From: Thysanoteuthis rhombus | Lineage: Eukaryota > Mollusca > Cephalopoda > Oegopsida > Thysanoteuthidae | Direction: 5' to 3' | DNA: 64,000 nt | Assembly (NCBI GenBank): GCA_963457665.1 | Contig: OY735233.1 | Coordinates: 26,979,709-27,043,708, forward strand | Position numbers and translations under genes: made by a program | The notes under the pieces: model-generated | Databases searched by the model: none | Seen by the model: only the letters and a program-made list of their open reading frames with translations | What the model was told of the DNA's origin: nothing | Part shown: piece after piece, positions 12,641-22,911 of the stretch | Layout: each line of letters starts with the position of its first letter | Numbering within the stretch: position 1 is the stretch's first letter

Positions 12641-12957
12641 ATTATTATAATTTTGCATGTTGGTCACAGCTGGAGACAGACTGACAGCAAGTCTCCTCAG
12701 GCCTCCAGCCCTCCTCACTCTCATTGTCCATAGCAGTGCTGTGGTTACCGTTTCACACCAGTGGTTATCGCTGAAGGCTGAGTGACAGTAAATCTCTTCT
12801 GGTTTTCAGTCCTCCTCTCATATCTCACTCACCTATCGCAGCGGCACTGTTTTGTACCTCTCTCCCATCACTTGTGTGTTTTTTTTAGGGGGGGTCCCCC
12901 AATGCTGTTCTCCATATTAGGCTATTGCTAACAGCTGTGGGTTGTAGATACCACCAT
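12641..12957 (-). mobile_element. RLE-type retrotransposon 3' UTR, inverted fragment
   Basis: The complement carries both 3' modules: AGACTTGCTGTCAGTC with CTCCAGC near 12670-12690, and GAGATTTACTGTCACTCAGCC with TTCAGCGATAACCACTGG near 12765-12800. It also carries the start of the UTR (CTGTTAGCAATAGCCTAATA near 12920). Its tail is a short ATT run at 12638-12650. Copy G begins in the opposite direction within a few bases of its truncation point, so the two stand head to head. Confidence 0.8.
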
Positions 12958-14092
12958 CACCTAAAGCTAAAGTAGTCCTAGAAAGATATGTGCAAACAAA
13001 TAGTGAAGAAATCATAAAGAGCGCGAGAGATAGTGCAACAAGCAATAAAGTAGAAAACAATTGAACAGTACAGCAAACAAGAAAAGAAAGATGGGAAGGG
13101 AAAAATTGTACGGAGACTTTAAAAGACGGATATAAGATGTAGCAGACGAGAAATCATGGACATGGTTACGAAAAGGGAACCTTAAGAGAGAAACAGAATC
13201 GCTCATCATGGCAGCCCAAAACAAAAGCATAAGGACAAACTACATAAAAACAAAATCGACAGAACACAGACAAACAGCAAATGCCGCATGTGCAGTGAAA
13301 GAGATGAGACAGTAAACCGCATAACTAGTGAATGTAGTCAACTCGCCCAGAAGGAGTATGAGCATAGACACGATAGAGTAGCAACGATGATACACTGGCA
13401 ACTAAGCAAACAAATGGGATTCAACCATGGGGAAAAGTGGTATCAGCACAAGCCAGAGGCAGTTTTGGAGAATGGCAACCACAAACTACTCTGCGACTTT
13501 GACATCCAAACTGACCACCTCATCCAGGCAAGAAGACCAGACTTAGTAATAGTAGACAAAAAAAAGGAAGGCCTGCCAAATAGTAGACGTTGCTGTGCCT
13601 GCAGACCATAGAGTAAAAAAGAAGGAGGGTGAAAAAAGGGAAAAATACCAGGACCTAGCAAGAGAGTTAAGGAAGATGTGGAACATGAAAACCAGGGTAG
13701 TACCGGTCGTAGTGGGCGCACTAGGAACTGTCCCCAAAACGCTGAAGGTGAGACTGGAGGAGACCGGGATTAGGGGAAGGATTGAGACCGTACAGACCAC
13801 AGCACAACTGGGAACTGCATGGATACTGAGGAAGTTGCTAGAGATATAAGAACTGCAACGAATTGTAGCCCTGACATGATAGGTGAAAGAAAGAGGAGAC
13901 GTTAGCTGAAGACCTGAGGAGACTTACTGTCACTCAGCCTTCAGCGATAACCACTGGGCAACCGGTGTGAAACTGTAAATTGCAGAATTACTGCGACCTA
14001 TGAGTACTAGGAGAGGAGGGCTGGAGACTTGAGGAGACTTGCTGTCACTCAAACTCCAGCGGTTACCACCAGGCAACTGGTGTGAGATTCCA
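12958..14092 (+). mobile_element. RLE-type non-LTR retrotransposon, copy G
   Basis: Best-preserved knuckle and endonuclease. From 13288 the frame reads MCSERDETVNRITSECSQLA, then EYEHRHDRVATMIHWQLSKQ, KWYQHKPEAVLENGNHKLL, FDIQTDHLIQARRPDLVIVD and KK. RPD with a downstream acidic/K segment (VDVAVPADHR after a +1 frameshift near 13580) is the PD-(D/E)xK-like active site of RLE non-LTR elements. Then come EKYQDLARELRKMWNM, VVPVVVGALGTVPKTL and GRIETVQTTAQLGTA, ending ILRKLLEI* at 13849. The knuckle keeps the C..C..H..C order except that the His position is Arg (VNRIT). 3' modules lie at about 13908-13975 and 14013-14092, then an AAT tract. Confidence 0.9.
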
Positions 14093-14104
14093 AATAATAA
14101 CAAC

Positions 14105-14170
<66 letters not shown>

Positions 14171-14192
14171 GATGATGATGATGATAATGATT
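14093..14192 (+). repeat. (AAT)n then (GAT)n microsatellite = 3' tail of copy G
   Basis: AAT units from 14093 to about 14160 grade into GAT units to 14192, directly after the 3' UTR end GGTGTGAGATTCC. Confidence 0.9.
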
Positions 14193-14409
14193 ACTATTCA
14201 ATATTTCATTACCAGTTGATTATGTGACCAGATACATCGTTGGTAGAATTTATCATACTGATATCTAACTTAAATTCACGCTAATGATGATGACGTACAT
14301 ATCTCTATCTTTGTATTTATTTCCATGAATTTTAGTTGCTGAATTCCGGCCTCACTTGTCTGTAATTTCCGGTAATCTAGAATCCAATTCATCGTAAATG
14401 AGGACGAAT

Positions 14410-14870
14410 AATCGAACCATTTTCCTCTTCTCTCTTTTAGTCTTCTCTTTTTCATTCTATTCTGTCTCTCTCACTCCTTTTTTTTTACTCTTTCTTTAGC
14501 TTCTTTTTCTATTTTTCTCTTTCCTCACTCTTTCTCTTCTTCTCTCTTCTTTTTTTCACCTTCTTCTCTCTTAACTCATTCTTTCACCTCTTCGCTTCTT
14601 ACTCTTTCGAATTATTCCCCCCTCTCTCTCTGTAACCCCCACCTATTTCATTATTTTCTTTTACTTTTTTTCCTCCATTTTTCTTATTCATTTTCTGTCA
14701 TTCTTCGTCTTTCTACTCCTCCTCCCTCAAAGTTATTCACTCTCTCTTATCTAAATCATTTTCTTTTTCCTTTTCTCCCCCTTTTTTATGTCTTTCTCTT
14801 CTTATTCCCATCTTTCCATATCTTTCCCTATCACTCTCTCTGCCCCTCCCTCTCTTCCTCGAATTGTTAT
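14410..14870. repeat. Pyrimidine-rich tract
   Basis: About 450 bp in which the plus strand is mostly C and T (TTCTCT, CCTTTT, TCACTC motifs), without a clean unit. Ends at the family X copy. Confidence 0.75.
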
Positions 14871-14872
14871 CT

Positions 14873-15305
14873 GCATAATCAGAAACCGTCAATCAAAACT
14901 GTCACTAAAACTGTAAAGATTAGTTTCTTCAGTTTTTTAGTTGGTCTGGCTGGCTGTTGTGCGTACAAGCACCAATGGAGCTAAAAGGCTCAAAATTTCA
15001 ATTTTCCGTTCTTATGATTAAATGGCCGATTTTTGCTTTCTGAATATTCCAGCTCTAAAACAGTTTTTAGACGGTGATTCGGTTTCAAATGTGAGTTCAT
15101 GATAATTGGTCTATTGGTTTGTGATGGTATAGTTCATGCTCGGATTTTTCTAGTGATCACAGCTCAACAAAAGGCGTGAGAGGTGATTTATTCTTACATC
15201 AGCCCCTTTCCCATTTTCAACTGACCATCCCAAACAGAACAAAAGATGTTGCCAAAAGATGTTGGTCACGAAACAAGTTTCTCTTAAGTGACTATCTAGA
15301 TCTAT
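14873..15305 (-). mobile_element. Family X dispersed element, copy 1
   Basis: One of nine copies of an unrecognised ~440-bp element. On the minus strand it starts GTCACTTAAGAGAAACTTG.TTCGTGACCAACATC and ends GTGACAGTTTTGATTGACGG then TTTCTGATTATGC. Internal landmarks shared between copies are GTGATCA..GAA..T near the left third and AGCTCCATTGGTGC, then AGCCAGCCAGACC and AACTGAAGAAACTAA in the right third. There is no ORF. Both ends carry AGAAAC..GTCA-type sequence in inverted orientation, which hints at short terminal inverted repeats. A non-autonomous transposon is the most likely identity. Confidence 0.7.
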
Positions 15306-15842
15306 CTGCGGTTTCCTTTCCTCTTCCCTTCTGTCTGTCTTTCTTTCTCTGTTCGCTTCTACCAACTCTCTCTCCCCTTTTATCCCCCTTCCTCTCCCCT
15401 TCATCTTCTCCTTTTGACTTTTCTCCCTGTTTCTTAACGTCTTCGTATTTTAGCTTCTCCTCCCTTTCCTCTCCGTCTCTTCCCTTCCTCATCTTCTTTT
15501 CCTTTTTTCTCCCCCTCTTTCCAATATCTTTCCTGTCTTTTCTCATCTCTTCGCATCTTCCCCTCTCTTTCTCCCTTTCTCCATCATCTCTTTCCAATAT
15601 CTTTCCTGTTTTTTCTCATCTCTTCGCATCTTCCCCTCTCTTCCTCCCTTTCTCCATCATGTCTTTCCCTTTCTCCCTCCCCTTCCAAAGTCTTTCTTTT
15701 TTTCTCTCTCTACGCTTGCCCCTCTTCCCAGCTTAAACCATTTTCATTATATTCTCTTTTCTTTTTGTTCCCCTTTTCTCATTTTACGTCTTTCCGCCTC
15801 CTTGTTTTTTCCTTTCCTCTTTCTTGTCGTCAATCCTTCTCG
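15306..15842. repeat. Pyrimidine-rich tract with a 73-bp tandem duplication
   Basis: C/T-rich plus strand. A 73-bp unit beginning TCTTTCCAATATCTTTCCTG occurs twice in tandem (about 15516 and 15589), nearly identical, so the duplication is recent. The 186-codon Ser/Leu/Phe-rich frame across it is a composition artefact. Confidence 0.8.
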
Positions 15843-16080
15843 ACAAAACCAATAACAGCAGTTGGAGAAGCGAGAACTTATCCTCAGCCAGTACAGACCA
15901 ATGAAAATGCTCCATCCCAATTGTCTCATTTTCATCAATGATCCAGATCTTGATAAGCTCACCCTTGAGCAAGTTTTTCGTTTCTTCTTTTTTGTGCTTT
16001 TAACCGGGATTTTGCCAGATCCACAAAGTGATAGTATGCCTTTGTAATTCCAGTCCGCGTTGAATGAAGCAGAAAACGAA
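15843..16080. repeat. Family Z dispersed repeat, copy 1 (empty site)
   Basis: Matches 16325-16461 plus 16906-17000. Shared landmarks: CAAAACC(A/G)ATAAC, GACCAATGA.AATGCTC, ATTTTCATCAA.GAT and GATAAGC, then TTTAACC(G/A)G and GTAATTCC.GT..G. It lacks the ~444-bp family X sequence that splits copy 2. Identity and full length unknown. Confidence 0.7.
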
Positions 16081-16163
16081 TTACCATTAATTTACATGGA
16101 ACAATTTCGGAGAGTTAACAGCCCCCCACCCTGCAAAAAAAAAAAAAGGACAAAAATAGTTTG

Positions 16164-16318
16164 GTAGTTTGAGAAAAAAAATTACGAAGAGAGGTGAGAG
16201 AAAAGGAGGTTTGGTAGTTTGATAAGAGGTTACAACGAGAGACGAGAGGAAATGAAGATAGGTAGTTTGAAAAAAAAGCATTTACGAAGGGAGATGGAAG
16301 GAAAGAAAGTTGGCATTT
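16164..16318 (+). repeat. Three-copy ~50-bp tandem repeat
   Basis: Three units, each starting (G)GTAGTTTGA and followed by AA.., TTACGA(A/G).G(A/G)GA and a purine-rich end: about 16163, 16212 and 16261. Confidence 0.75.
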
Positions 16319-16324
16319 CTTCTT

Positions 16325-17000
16325 TGCAAAACCGATAACTGTAGAGGCACATTCAAACGCCTGACATCATCCAGCATGGACCAATGAGAATGCTCTATCT
16401 TGATCGCCTAATTTTCATCAACGATTCAAACCTGATAAGCACATCCTTTGGCGTGTTTTCAATTCATTAGAAACAGTCAATCAAAACTGTCACTGTTCAA
16501 TGCTCCGGTTTTCAAGCAGGCCTGTCTTGCTCATTTTGTACGTTTATATGTATCACACGCACGGACAGCAGTAAAGGAGCTGGATGGCGGAAAATTTGAA
16601 CATTTCCTCCTTATTATGTTTCAGAAAGAGGTTCTTTTGAAAATTATCCTCAGAAATAAGGTTTTTGTAAGGGGGGCAATTTTCAATGTAGGTTGATGGT
16701 AAATTGATTGTTTAGTTTCTCCCCAGCAGCATTTACACTTGTTTGTTTTTTTTTAAATTAGGATCACTGTCCAAAAAAGTCCAGACGAGTAACATTCTCG
16801 TATCACGTCGCTTTCTTTTTTTTAATTGATCCTCATCAATGGTATGCTGCCAGTACACTTTGTTCATTTGACAGTTTCCATTGAGAGACTAATCAGACTT
16901 TTTTTTTTTTTTCTTAAATGGGATTTAACCAGATCAACGAAACGATGGATAGTGCTCTAGTAATTCCGTTTGTGCTGTGAGGAGGACCAGTGATAAAACA
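16325..17000. repeat. Family Z dispersed repeat, copy 2 (split by family X)
   Basis: Left part 16325-16461 and right part 16906-17000 are collinear with copy 1 at 15843-16080. The interval 16462-16905 is a family X element absent from copy 1. Confidence 0.7.
16462..16905 (-). mobile_element. Family X dispersed element, copy 2, inserted in family Z
   Basis: Left edge ATTAGAAACAGTCAATCAAA (complement of the X right end). Right edge TTTGACAGTTTCCATTGAGA then GACTAATCAGAC (complement of the X left end). Internal CACACGCACGGACAGCAG and AAGGAGCTGGAT match copy 1. The flanks match the uninterrupted repeat at 15843-16080, so this pair shows the element's extent. A T-run sits at the right junction. 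Confidence 0.75.
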
Positions 17001-17144
17001 GGAAACGGGGCAAAATGGCAAAAATTGATTAAATAATTAAATCATTCAACAGAAACATGAAACAAAACTCGTGTGACTATTCACCCAATAGAAACTGTTG
17101 CATAACCATTGTCTTTTTGTCAGCATGTCCTGTTTGAATTCATA

Positions 17145-17597
17145 AGTAGTTCAGTTCATCTTTTAGCCCCGAAATTAGAAGTAAACAACCAATGCAACGT
17201 CCTGATAGTCATCCATGGAACAAAAACATGGGACCTGACCAAAAGGATCGACCAGGGAACTCCTGCGACGCACACAGGAGATAATCATGCTCAACCTTAA
17301 ATGGAGAGGTCAAAGCATAAAAACAAAACAAAGGCAAAAACAGGAGACTGAGATATCATACGATCCATTACAAAACTTAGTCGGCAATGACCTGGCCATG
17401 TTGTCAGAATGGTACACAATTAACAACTTACAGCATTGACCCCCAGAGATCATATGCGAAACTGTGGCCGACAAAATATAAGATGGTGAATTAGACAAGT
17501 TCGACAAGTATTGGTACCACGACCCCTATGATAACGAGGTGTGGCAAATCTAGGGAAATGTTTAACAACGGACGCTAAATGGTTGATGATGATGAAT
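17145..17597 (+). mobile_element. RTE-like LINE 3' fragment
   Basis: Reads CNVLIVIHGTKTWDLTKR, then GHVVRM, TPRDHMRNCGRQN and IRQVRQVLV, with stops. It ends 'AACAACGGACGCTAAATGG' plus a (TTGATGATGATGAA) tail. Corresponds to the last ~145 codons of the RTE ORF. A family X copy follows within about 20 bases. Confidence 0.8.
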
Positions 17598-17614
17598 TGA
17601 AAAATTGAGCAAAA

Positions 17615-17975
17615 AGAGCGATCAATGTGTTGGTTACTTCTCTTGCATTTTGTTGGGCAGTGATCATTAAAAAATCCAAATTTTCGAAAAGAAAACAAAC
17701 CTGACTGCTGCTGGGCACAAACTGATGGATCAATTTGAAGTAAACATTGCAAATTGAACCCGAACTAAAATCTTATTCAAGGGTAGAATTTTAGAAAAAA
17801 ACGACCCAGCGTTTCCTAGACTTAACAAGGAGAGAATGTTGAAAATTTCAGCCATTTAGCTCTATAGGAGCATCCTAAATCAGTTATTTATCGATACATA
17901 CGTAGCCAGCTGGATCGACTCGGGAACTAAAGACACTTATTTTGACAGTTTTGGTTTACGGTATCCAACTGTATA
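17615..17975 (+). mobile_element. Family X dispersed element, copy 3 (left end missing)
   Basis: Begins in the GTTACTTCTC..ATTTTGTTGGGCAGTGATCATT region. It continues ACATTGCAAATTGAA and TTTAGCTCTATAGGAGCATC, then GTAGCCAGCTGGA, and ends ATTTTGACAGTTTTGGTTTA. The ~100-bp left end of other copies is absent. Confidence 0.65.
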
Positions 17976-18164
17976 AATGTACAAAAACATTAAAAAGAAT
18001 GAAGCTCCATCCCCAGGACGACATGAAAGAAAAAGCCTTTTAGTTAAAAATAAATAACAACTAAAAAAAAAACTTTTGAAAATTAATTTGATCTTTATCT
18101 CGTCCATTGACAAAATTAAAACTTGCCATTCAATTCGGACGCATATCTTTTTTTTTTGGTTGCT

Positions 18165-18250
18165 CTGTGATTGAAGAGTACGATTTCAAGATGGGGGTCT
18201 GAAGTTCGATCTCGGGTCGTGGACCAGGGATGCTAGTCAACAAAAAGCCA
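18165..18250 (+). repeat. tRNA-like (SINE-type) relic
   Basis: 'TGCTCTGTGATTGAAGAGTA' resembles a tRNA box A region and 'GAAGTTCGATCTCGG' an internal box B (GGTTCGAnnCC). Spacing of about 50 bp fits a tRNA-derived pol III promoter. The arms do not pair as a functional tRNA. Low-confidence SINE head or pseudogene. Confidence 0.35.
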
Positions 18251-18534
18251 CTTCGAAGAAGGCAAAGTCCTCTAAAAAAAGGAAAAGAAAAGACGAACTT
18301 TACTCCAACTTCTATCCCGACTAAAGATAAAAAATATTATTGAGACTTTTGAATTGTATATAAAGCAAATAAAAAATACGAAAAATATATATTTCTATGA
18401 ATGTACATTAGTATGACTGTATCATTAATCAAAATTAAATAATCCTTTGTAAATCTACATGGCAAATAGTTGTTAATTTGTGAGACTCTGCAATTCAGCT
18501 CAGTTAATGAAATGTTCATTACAAGCAGTAAGCC

Positions 18535-19034
18535 GTGACATCAAATCGCAAAAATCGGTTTGTACCATTATGTTCGTTGTTTTTACACTCTCAATTCAAT
18601 TGTTTCTATTGTGCTTTGTATTACAGAATGAAAACTAAGTCAACTGCAGACTTTAGACAGGAGCTTGGAGAGAAAAAAAAATGTCTTCATCGCAGCTCTA
18701 CCGAAAATTGTTGGAAAAGGTTGGGTTTCTTATTCAATGATCGAATAGTATTTCCAGATCATTACAAAGGATACCTATGCTATCCTAATTTGCTTTTACC
18801 AAGAAGGACAACTGATTCGAAACAAAGGAGTGATTGGATCTTGAGTTTAACCTCCCTTTCGCAGCTCTTGCAACTAAGCTGCTTCCATCATTCTGTTTCT
18901 GTTTAGACTATATCGAAAAGGTCGAGAGAGGGGTTCTGTTCACTGGCTATGCCAGGGACTCCATATGCTTTGCCCAGGGTAAGGCCACAGAGAGGTCAAT
19001 CAACTGGTTCCAAAAATCAGTCTTCTTTCCCTAA
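18535..19034 (+). other. Unrecognised open stretch, possible decayed exon or repeat
   Basis: Two overlapping open frames (123 and 66 codons) with no stop-dense pattern between about 18535 and 19034. A TTGTGCTTTGTATTACAG sequence at 18628 looks like a splice acceptor just before a frame beginning ATGAAAACTAAGTC. I recognise no domain, and no donor or partner exon is visible, so this is only a candidate. Confidence 0.2.
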
Positions 19035-19077
19035 TAATTATAATAATAATTATACTTAGAATATGAAATTAGAACCC

Positions 19078-19512
19078 CACATAATCAGAAACTATCAACC
19101 GGAATGTCGCTAAAATTATCAACATAGTCTTCTTCAGTTTTTAAGTCTTGTTGGCTGGCTATGTTAGTATGTATCACAAGTAAAGGCTGCACCAATATAT
19201 TAATATTTACTCCTTATTAGATCAAGAAGAAACATCATCTTTTTGAAAATCCGACTAATTTGTTTCAGTAAACAGATCAATTTGCAAAGGATGTTTATAA
19301 AATTGTTTTTTATCTGTTTCAATCTGATTTCTTGCTTCTTTTTTCAAAATTCAAAATTTTTAATGATCCTGCAAAATGCTAGAAAAGTAACTTATCTATC
19401 GATCACTAATTTTTCCCAATTTTTTTTATTGATCATTCCCAACTCAGCATGCTACTTAAAGATATTGGTCAAGTAACGGTTTCTATTGGGTGAGTGACCA
19501 GACCTGTTAATT
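19078..19512 (-). mobile_element. Family X dispersed element, copy 4
   Basis: Left edge CATAATCAGAAACTATCAAC, then TTCTTCAGTTTTTAAGTC, TTGGCTGGCT and GTATCACAAG. Right edge GGTCAAGTAACGGTTTCTAT then TGGGTGAGTGACCAGACC. Same order as copies 1 and 2. Confidence 0.7.
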
Positions 19513-20055
19513 TATTGATTAGAATTGGTCCCGCAATTAAAGCTGGCAACCTGATTTCAGTTCAAGTGCATTTGCACACTAGAATCTTTCAAACGATCTG
19601 TTCCCGTGGATATTTCTGGGGAAGGTTTCTGGCAGTGGGAAAACTTTTGGGAAAATTAATTTTCAACCAATGGCTTCTCTGTCTCACGGCGGCAGTATCT
19701 GACGTGTACAGTCTGGTATGCTTCAACTATTATCTGGTTCATGATTGCGTGGGTTTTCGGCACCCCAGGGGCTCTAAATTTCGCATTTGGATCCGTCTAT
19801 GTAATTGAAAAAGCCAAATTTGGAAGGGAGGAGACGTTATTTGAAGTCAGTGCCATGAACAACTTCGAACAATTAATCTTTACCGAAGACAGTACCATCC
19901 TGTCTCTTTCCACCCCTTCTCTTGAGTTAGAGACGAGTCCTTTGCCAGGATTTTCAATAATATCGATTTGTCATGCGTGTAGTTCAACGAAGAATGGGAT
20001 TTTCGTTATTAATTTCTGCTGAAACTCTTAAAGTCATATTGGATGAGATAGCTAA
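19513..20055. other. No recognised feature
   Basis: Open frames of 93-104 codons here overlap in different frames and show no motif. Ends at an AT tract. Confidence 0.35.
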
Positions 20056-20064
20056 TTATATATA

Positions 20065-20139
<75 letters not shown>

Positions 20140-20289
20140 AGAGAGAAGAAGAGAGATGGCCTGAGACTGGGAAAGATAGATAAGATCAGACGAGGATGAA
20201 AATGAATATGAACGATCCAAATGGATAGATAGATAGATAGATATATAGATATGACCAGACTTGGATGAATACATAGCTGTGACAATGCT

Positions 20290-20342
<53 letters not shown>
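20056..20342. repeat. (TA)n, (GATA)n and (GA)n microsatellites
   Basis: TA units at about 20056-20138, purine-rich spacer, (GATA) units at 20222-20250, and a perfect GA run at 20291-20342. Confidence 0.92.
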
Positions 20343-20344
<2 letters not shown>

Positions 20345-21035
20345 GATAGGGGATCATATTAAATCGATGTTTAAATGAAGGCTTCAATTTCGATTTGAAG
20401 GACCGTAGATGTCGTTCGCAAATATTGTACCGGCAGCCAATCCTCCGGGCATTAAGTAAATAGATACCAGAACATTAATAACAGACGTGCGATAAAAGCC
20501 TTTCACACTCTTCGAATTGGATTTATGGCTTTGAGTATGTTTGATAATTTTGGTGTCGTTAATTTTAGGAATTTTGATTTTTTTCGTTGGAAGAGACAAC
20601 AAGGTATATTTTAGAAGTATGAAAAATTCATGTAAAACATCATTCGTTGTTTTATTCAAGAAGTGATGTTTGGATGTAGACGATGCATTTAGTCAGTTTA
20701 GTAATTGTAAGATGATCAGTTCATATATAGCAACAATGCAGGGTAAGTGTAAAAAAAATTCCTGGGTCTGCTTTATCTATTCCAGCAAGAAGAAGATAAT
20801 ACTGGTTGGCAGATTCATTAAAATATACCACAATAGTATTTTGAATAACAACACAGGTATTCGAAGAGTTGATTTTTTCTATAATCGGAAGTGGCTCCTT
20901 ATAACAGATATATTTATAGAGATAATTCCTTTTTATTGAAGAATAGGCTTGGTAACCGAATCACGGTCTTCTTAATGTACACAAAGTTTTATTCTGCCCT
21001 GCAATATTTATATCAAATATTTTACTCCACTCCTG

Positions 21036-21036
<1 letters not shown>

Positions 21037-21079
<43 letters not shown>

Positions 21080-21180
21080 CAGTCTGTTCATAACTATCTA
21101 TTTAAATATCAATATATCTATATGTATGTCTGTTTATTCATAGTTATCTATCTATCAATCTATCTGTCTATCCGTCTATC
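21037..21180. repeat. (TCTA)n microsatellite
   Basis: Perfect TCTA/ATCT units at 21037-21078 and imperfect ones to about 21180. Confidence 0.9.
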
Positions 21181-21429
21181 AAGTTTGATCATTCTTGATC
21201 TCCTTAAAAATCGATTTTTCCAATATTCGATCAATATTTCAAGTATCTTTGACAGAAATGTGTGTATTTAGCCACAGATATCTGGTAGAATTCAAGTACA
21301 ACGTATATAAAAGTCTAAAGTCGTGAAATGGTTAATATCGTAATTTGTCGTAACATGACATAACTACTTCCGATGATGAAATAAAGGAATTAGACGACAA
21401 GAATACATTTTCCTCGCTGAATGTTTTTT

Positions 21430-21872
21430 TTAAAAATCAGGTTTGGTCAGTCACTCAAAAGAAACCATCACATGACCAACGTCTTTTAGCAGCATTCATT
21501 GTTGAGGATGAACAGTTATTAAATTGAAGAAAGGGTGAGTGGTGAATGAGTACTTCTTTCCTCTTTTTTTTTCTTCTTACAAGTGTTCACTAAGAAAGTC
21601 TTGGTTTTTCTTAAAAATCGTCCGTCGGACATGAATAAAAGAACCATTTTAGCATAAACTAAGATTGCACTCTGAACATCCATTAAGAACATACCGTTTT
21701 TTTCTACACATAATAAAGTGTAACTGTTAGAATTCTCACCTCTCTATCCTCATTGGTGTTGCTTGCACGTGTGATACATCGCCAGCCAGTCAGACCTACT
21801 TAAAAACTGAGGAAAGCTATATTATCAGTTTCGGTTGACTGTTTTGGTTGACAGGTTTTGACAGTGAAATCC
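21430..21872 (+). mobile_element. Family X dispersed element, copy 5
   Basis: Left end TTTGGTCAGTCACTCAAAAG then AAACCATCACATGACCAACG and TCTTTTAGCAGCAT. Right third TCCTCATTGGTGTTGCTTGC then ATCGCCAGCCAGTCAGACC and TTAAAAACTGAGGAAAGC. It ends GACTGTTTTGGTTGACAGG. About 440 bp, both ends present, no ORF. With copies 1, 2, 4 and 9 it defines the family. Confidence 0.72.
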
Positions 21873-22065
21873 ATGTATTTTTCTATTCTAAAATTACTAC
21901 GCATTCCCACGATTGAGTGAAAAAGTTCGCTTGCAGCGTCTCGTATTTGCTAGAATGATATTGAATTTTCAGTACCAAAATGGCAGACAGATATTCACAT
22001 TGAAGATTCCCTTTTGTTGAGTGTCTCCCAGTGATTGGGAAACTTTTAAATCACGTTAGATAAGC

Positions 22066-22160
22066 CAGTTTTTGTGAGATCACCGACGTTAAGCATCGTC
22101 GAGCCTGGTCATCACGCAGGTAGTGTAACTGCTTAGGTATACCGGGTGCCGTATGTGGCC
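22066..22160 (+). mobile_element. 5S-rRNA-derived SINE head
   Basis: GTGAGATCACCGACGTTAAG, CATCGTCGAGCCTGGTCAT and GTATACCGGGTGCCGTA align in order with the 3' two thirds of metazoan 5S rRNA (GATCTC.GAAG.TAAGCA, then GTCG.GCCTGGT, and AATACCGGGTGCTGTAGG). It covers the internal A-box, IE and C-box positions. Indels and substitutions rule out a functional 5S gene. The position at the head of a longer moderately conserved segment fits a SINE3-type element. Confidence 0.72.
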
Positions 22161-22765
22161 AGGAGATTGTTGGAGAGTCCATTGTTTCGGAGAAAGAAAC
22201 AAACAGAAAACACTCAAACTGTTGATTATGAACATAGATTTCTACATTATCATTATTATGTGAGATTTCTAATAAACTGCGAAATAACCCAGTATCATTT
22301 TTTATACCCTAAACCAAGTAAGCTTCGATTGGGTACCACCAACGATTTCATCGAGAGAATGGAGTCCATACCTCTTCAGGCTTGTTTTGGATCTGAGTTT
22401 CCCGTCTCCTAGACTGGTTGCAAATCATGGCCAGAGAACCAGTCTGCCGTACTACTGACCGATAACGGGTTAGGGGGTCATACCTATTTCGGGCATTGCT
22501 GCAAAGTGAATACAAACTGCTTCCATTTGACTATAAACTGGACTGGTCGATTCCATTGTGCAGTGCCGTTAACTATCAGAGGTGCCCATACCTTTGTCTT
22601 GCTGGTGGAATGAACTTATTAATGATGCTGTCAAAATTGGTACGGTATCTTACGATTCCTTGCCTATCTATCTTTTAAAGCAGAACTTGATTGATAAACA
22701 GAAGTGGGATATAAATAATTCTTGAAATGAATATTCAATAAATAATTGCTTACTCTTTCTTTATG
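22161..22765 (+). repeat. Probable SINE body / dispersed repeat after the 5S head
   Basis: Contains CTCCTAGACTGGTTGCAAAT then CATGGCCAGAGAACCAGTCT (about 22410-22447). Almost the same block occurs at 60540-60580 (CTCCTAGACTGGTTGCCAAC, CGGCCAGAGAGCCCAGTCT). Ends AATAAATAATTG near 22745. I infer one dispersed repeat family. Its link to the 5S head is likely but not proven. Confidence 0.45.
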
Positions 22766-22911
22766 GAAAGGCTCTGTCATGAAAGACTGAGCCGAAGATT
22801 GATACGATAAATAACGTCATCATTATTGATTTGGACAAGATTTCACCTTCATCCTAACTTTTATCTCAATTTTGACGATGAAGGTTAAAATGCGTATTTT
22901 GAAATTAAGCG

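Noticed and set aside
15176-15736. 186-codon Leu/Ser/Phe/Pro-rich frame resembling a membrane protein
   Set aside because: Lies across family X and a CT-rich tract with a recent tandem duplication. Composition artefact.
22066-22160. Functional 5S rRNA gene
   Set aside because: The 5' third is missing, there are indels in the internal promoter region, and no T-run terminator is placed correctly.
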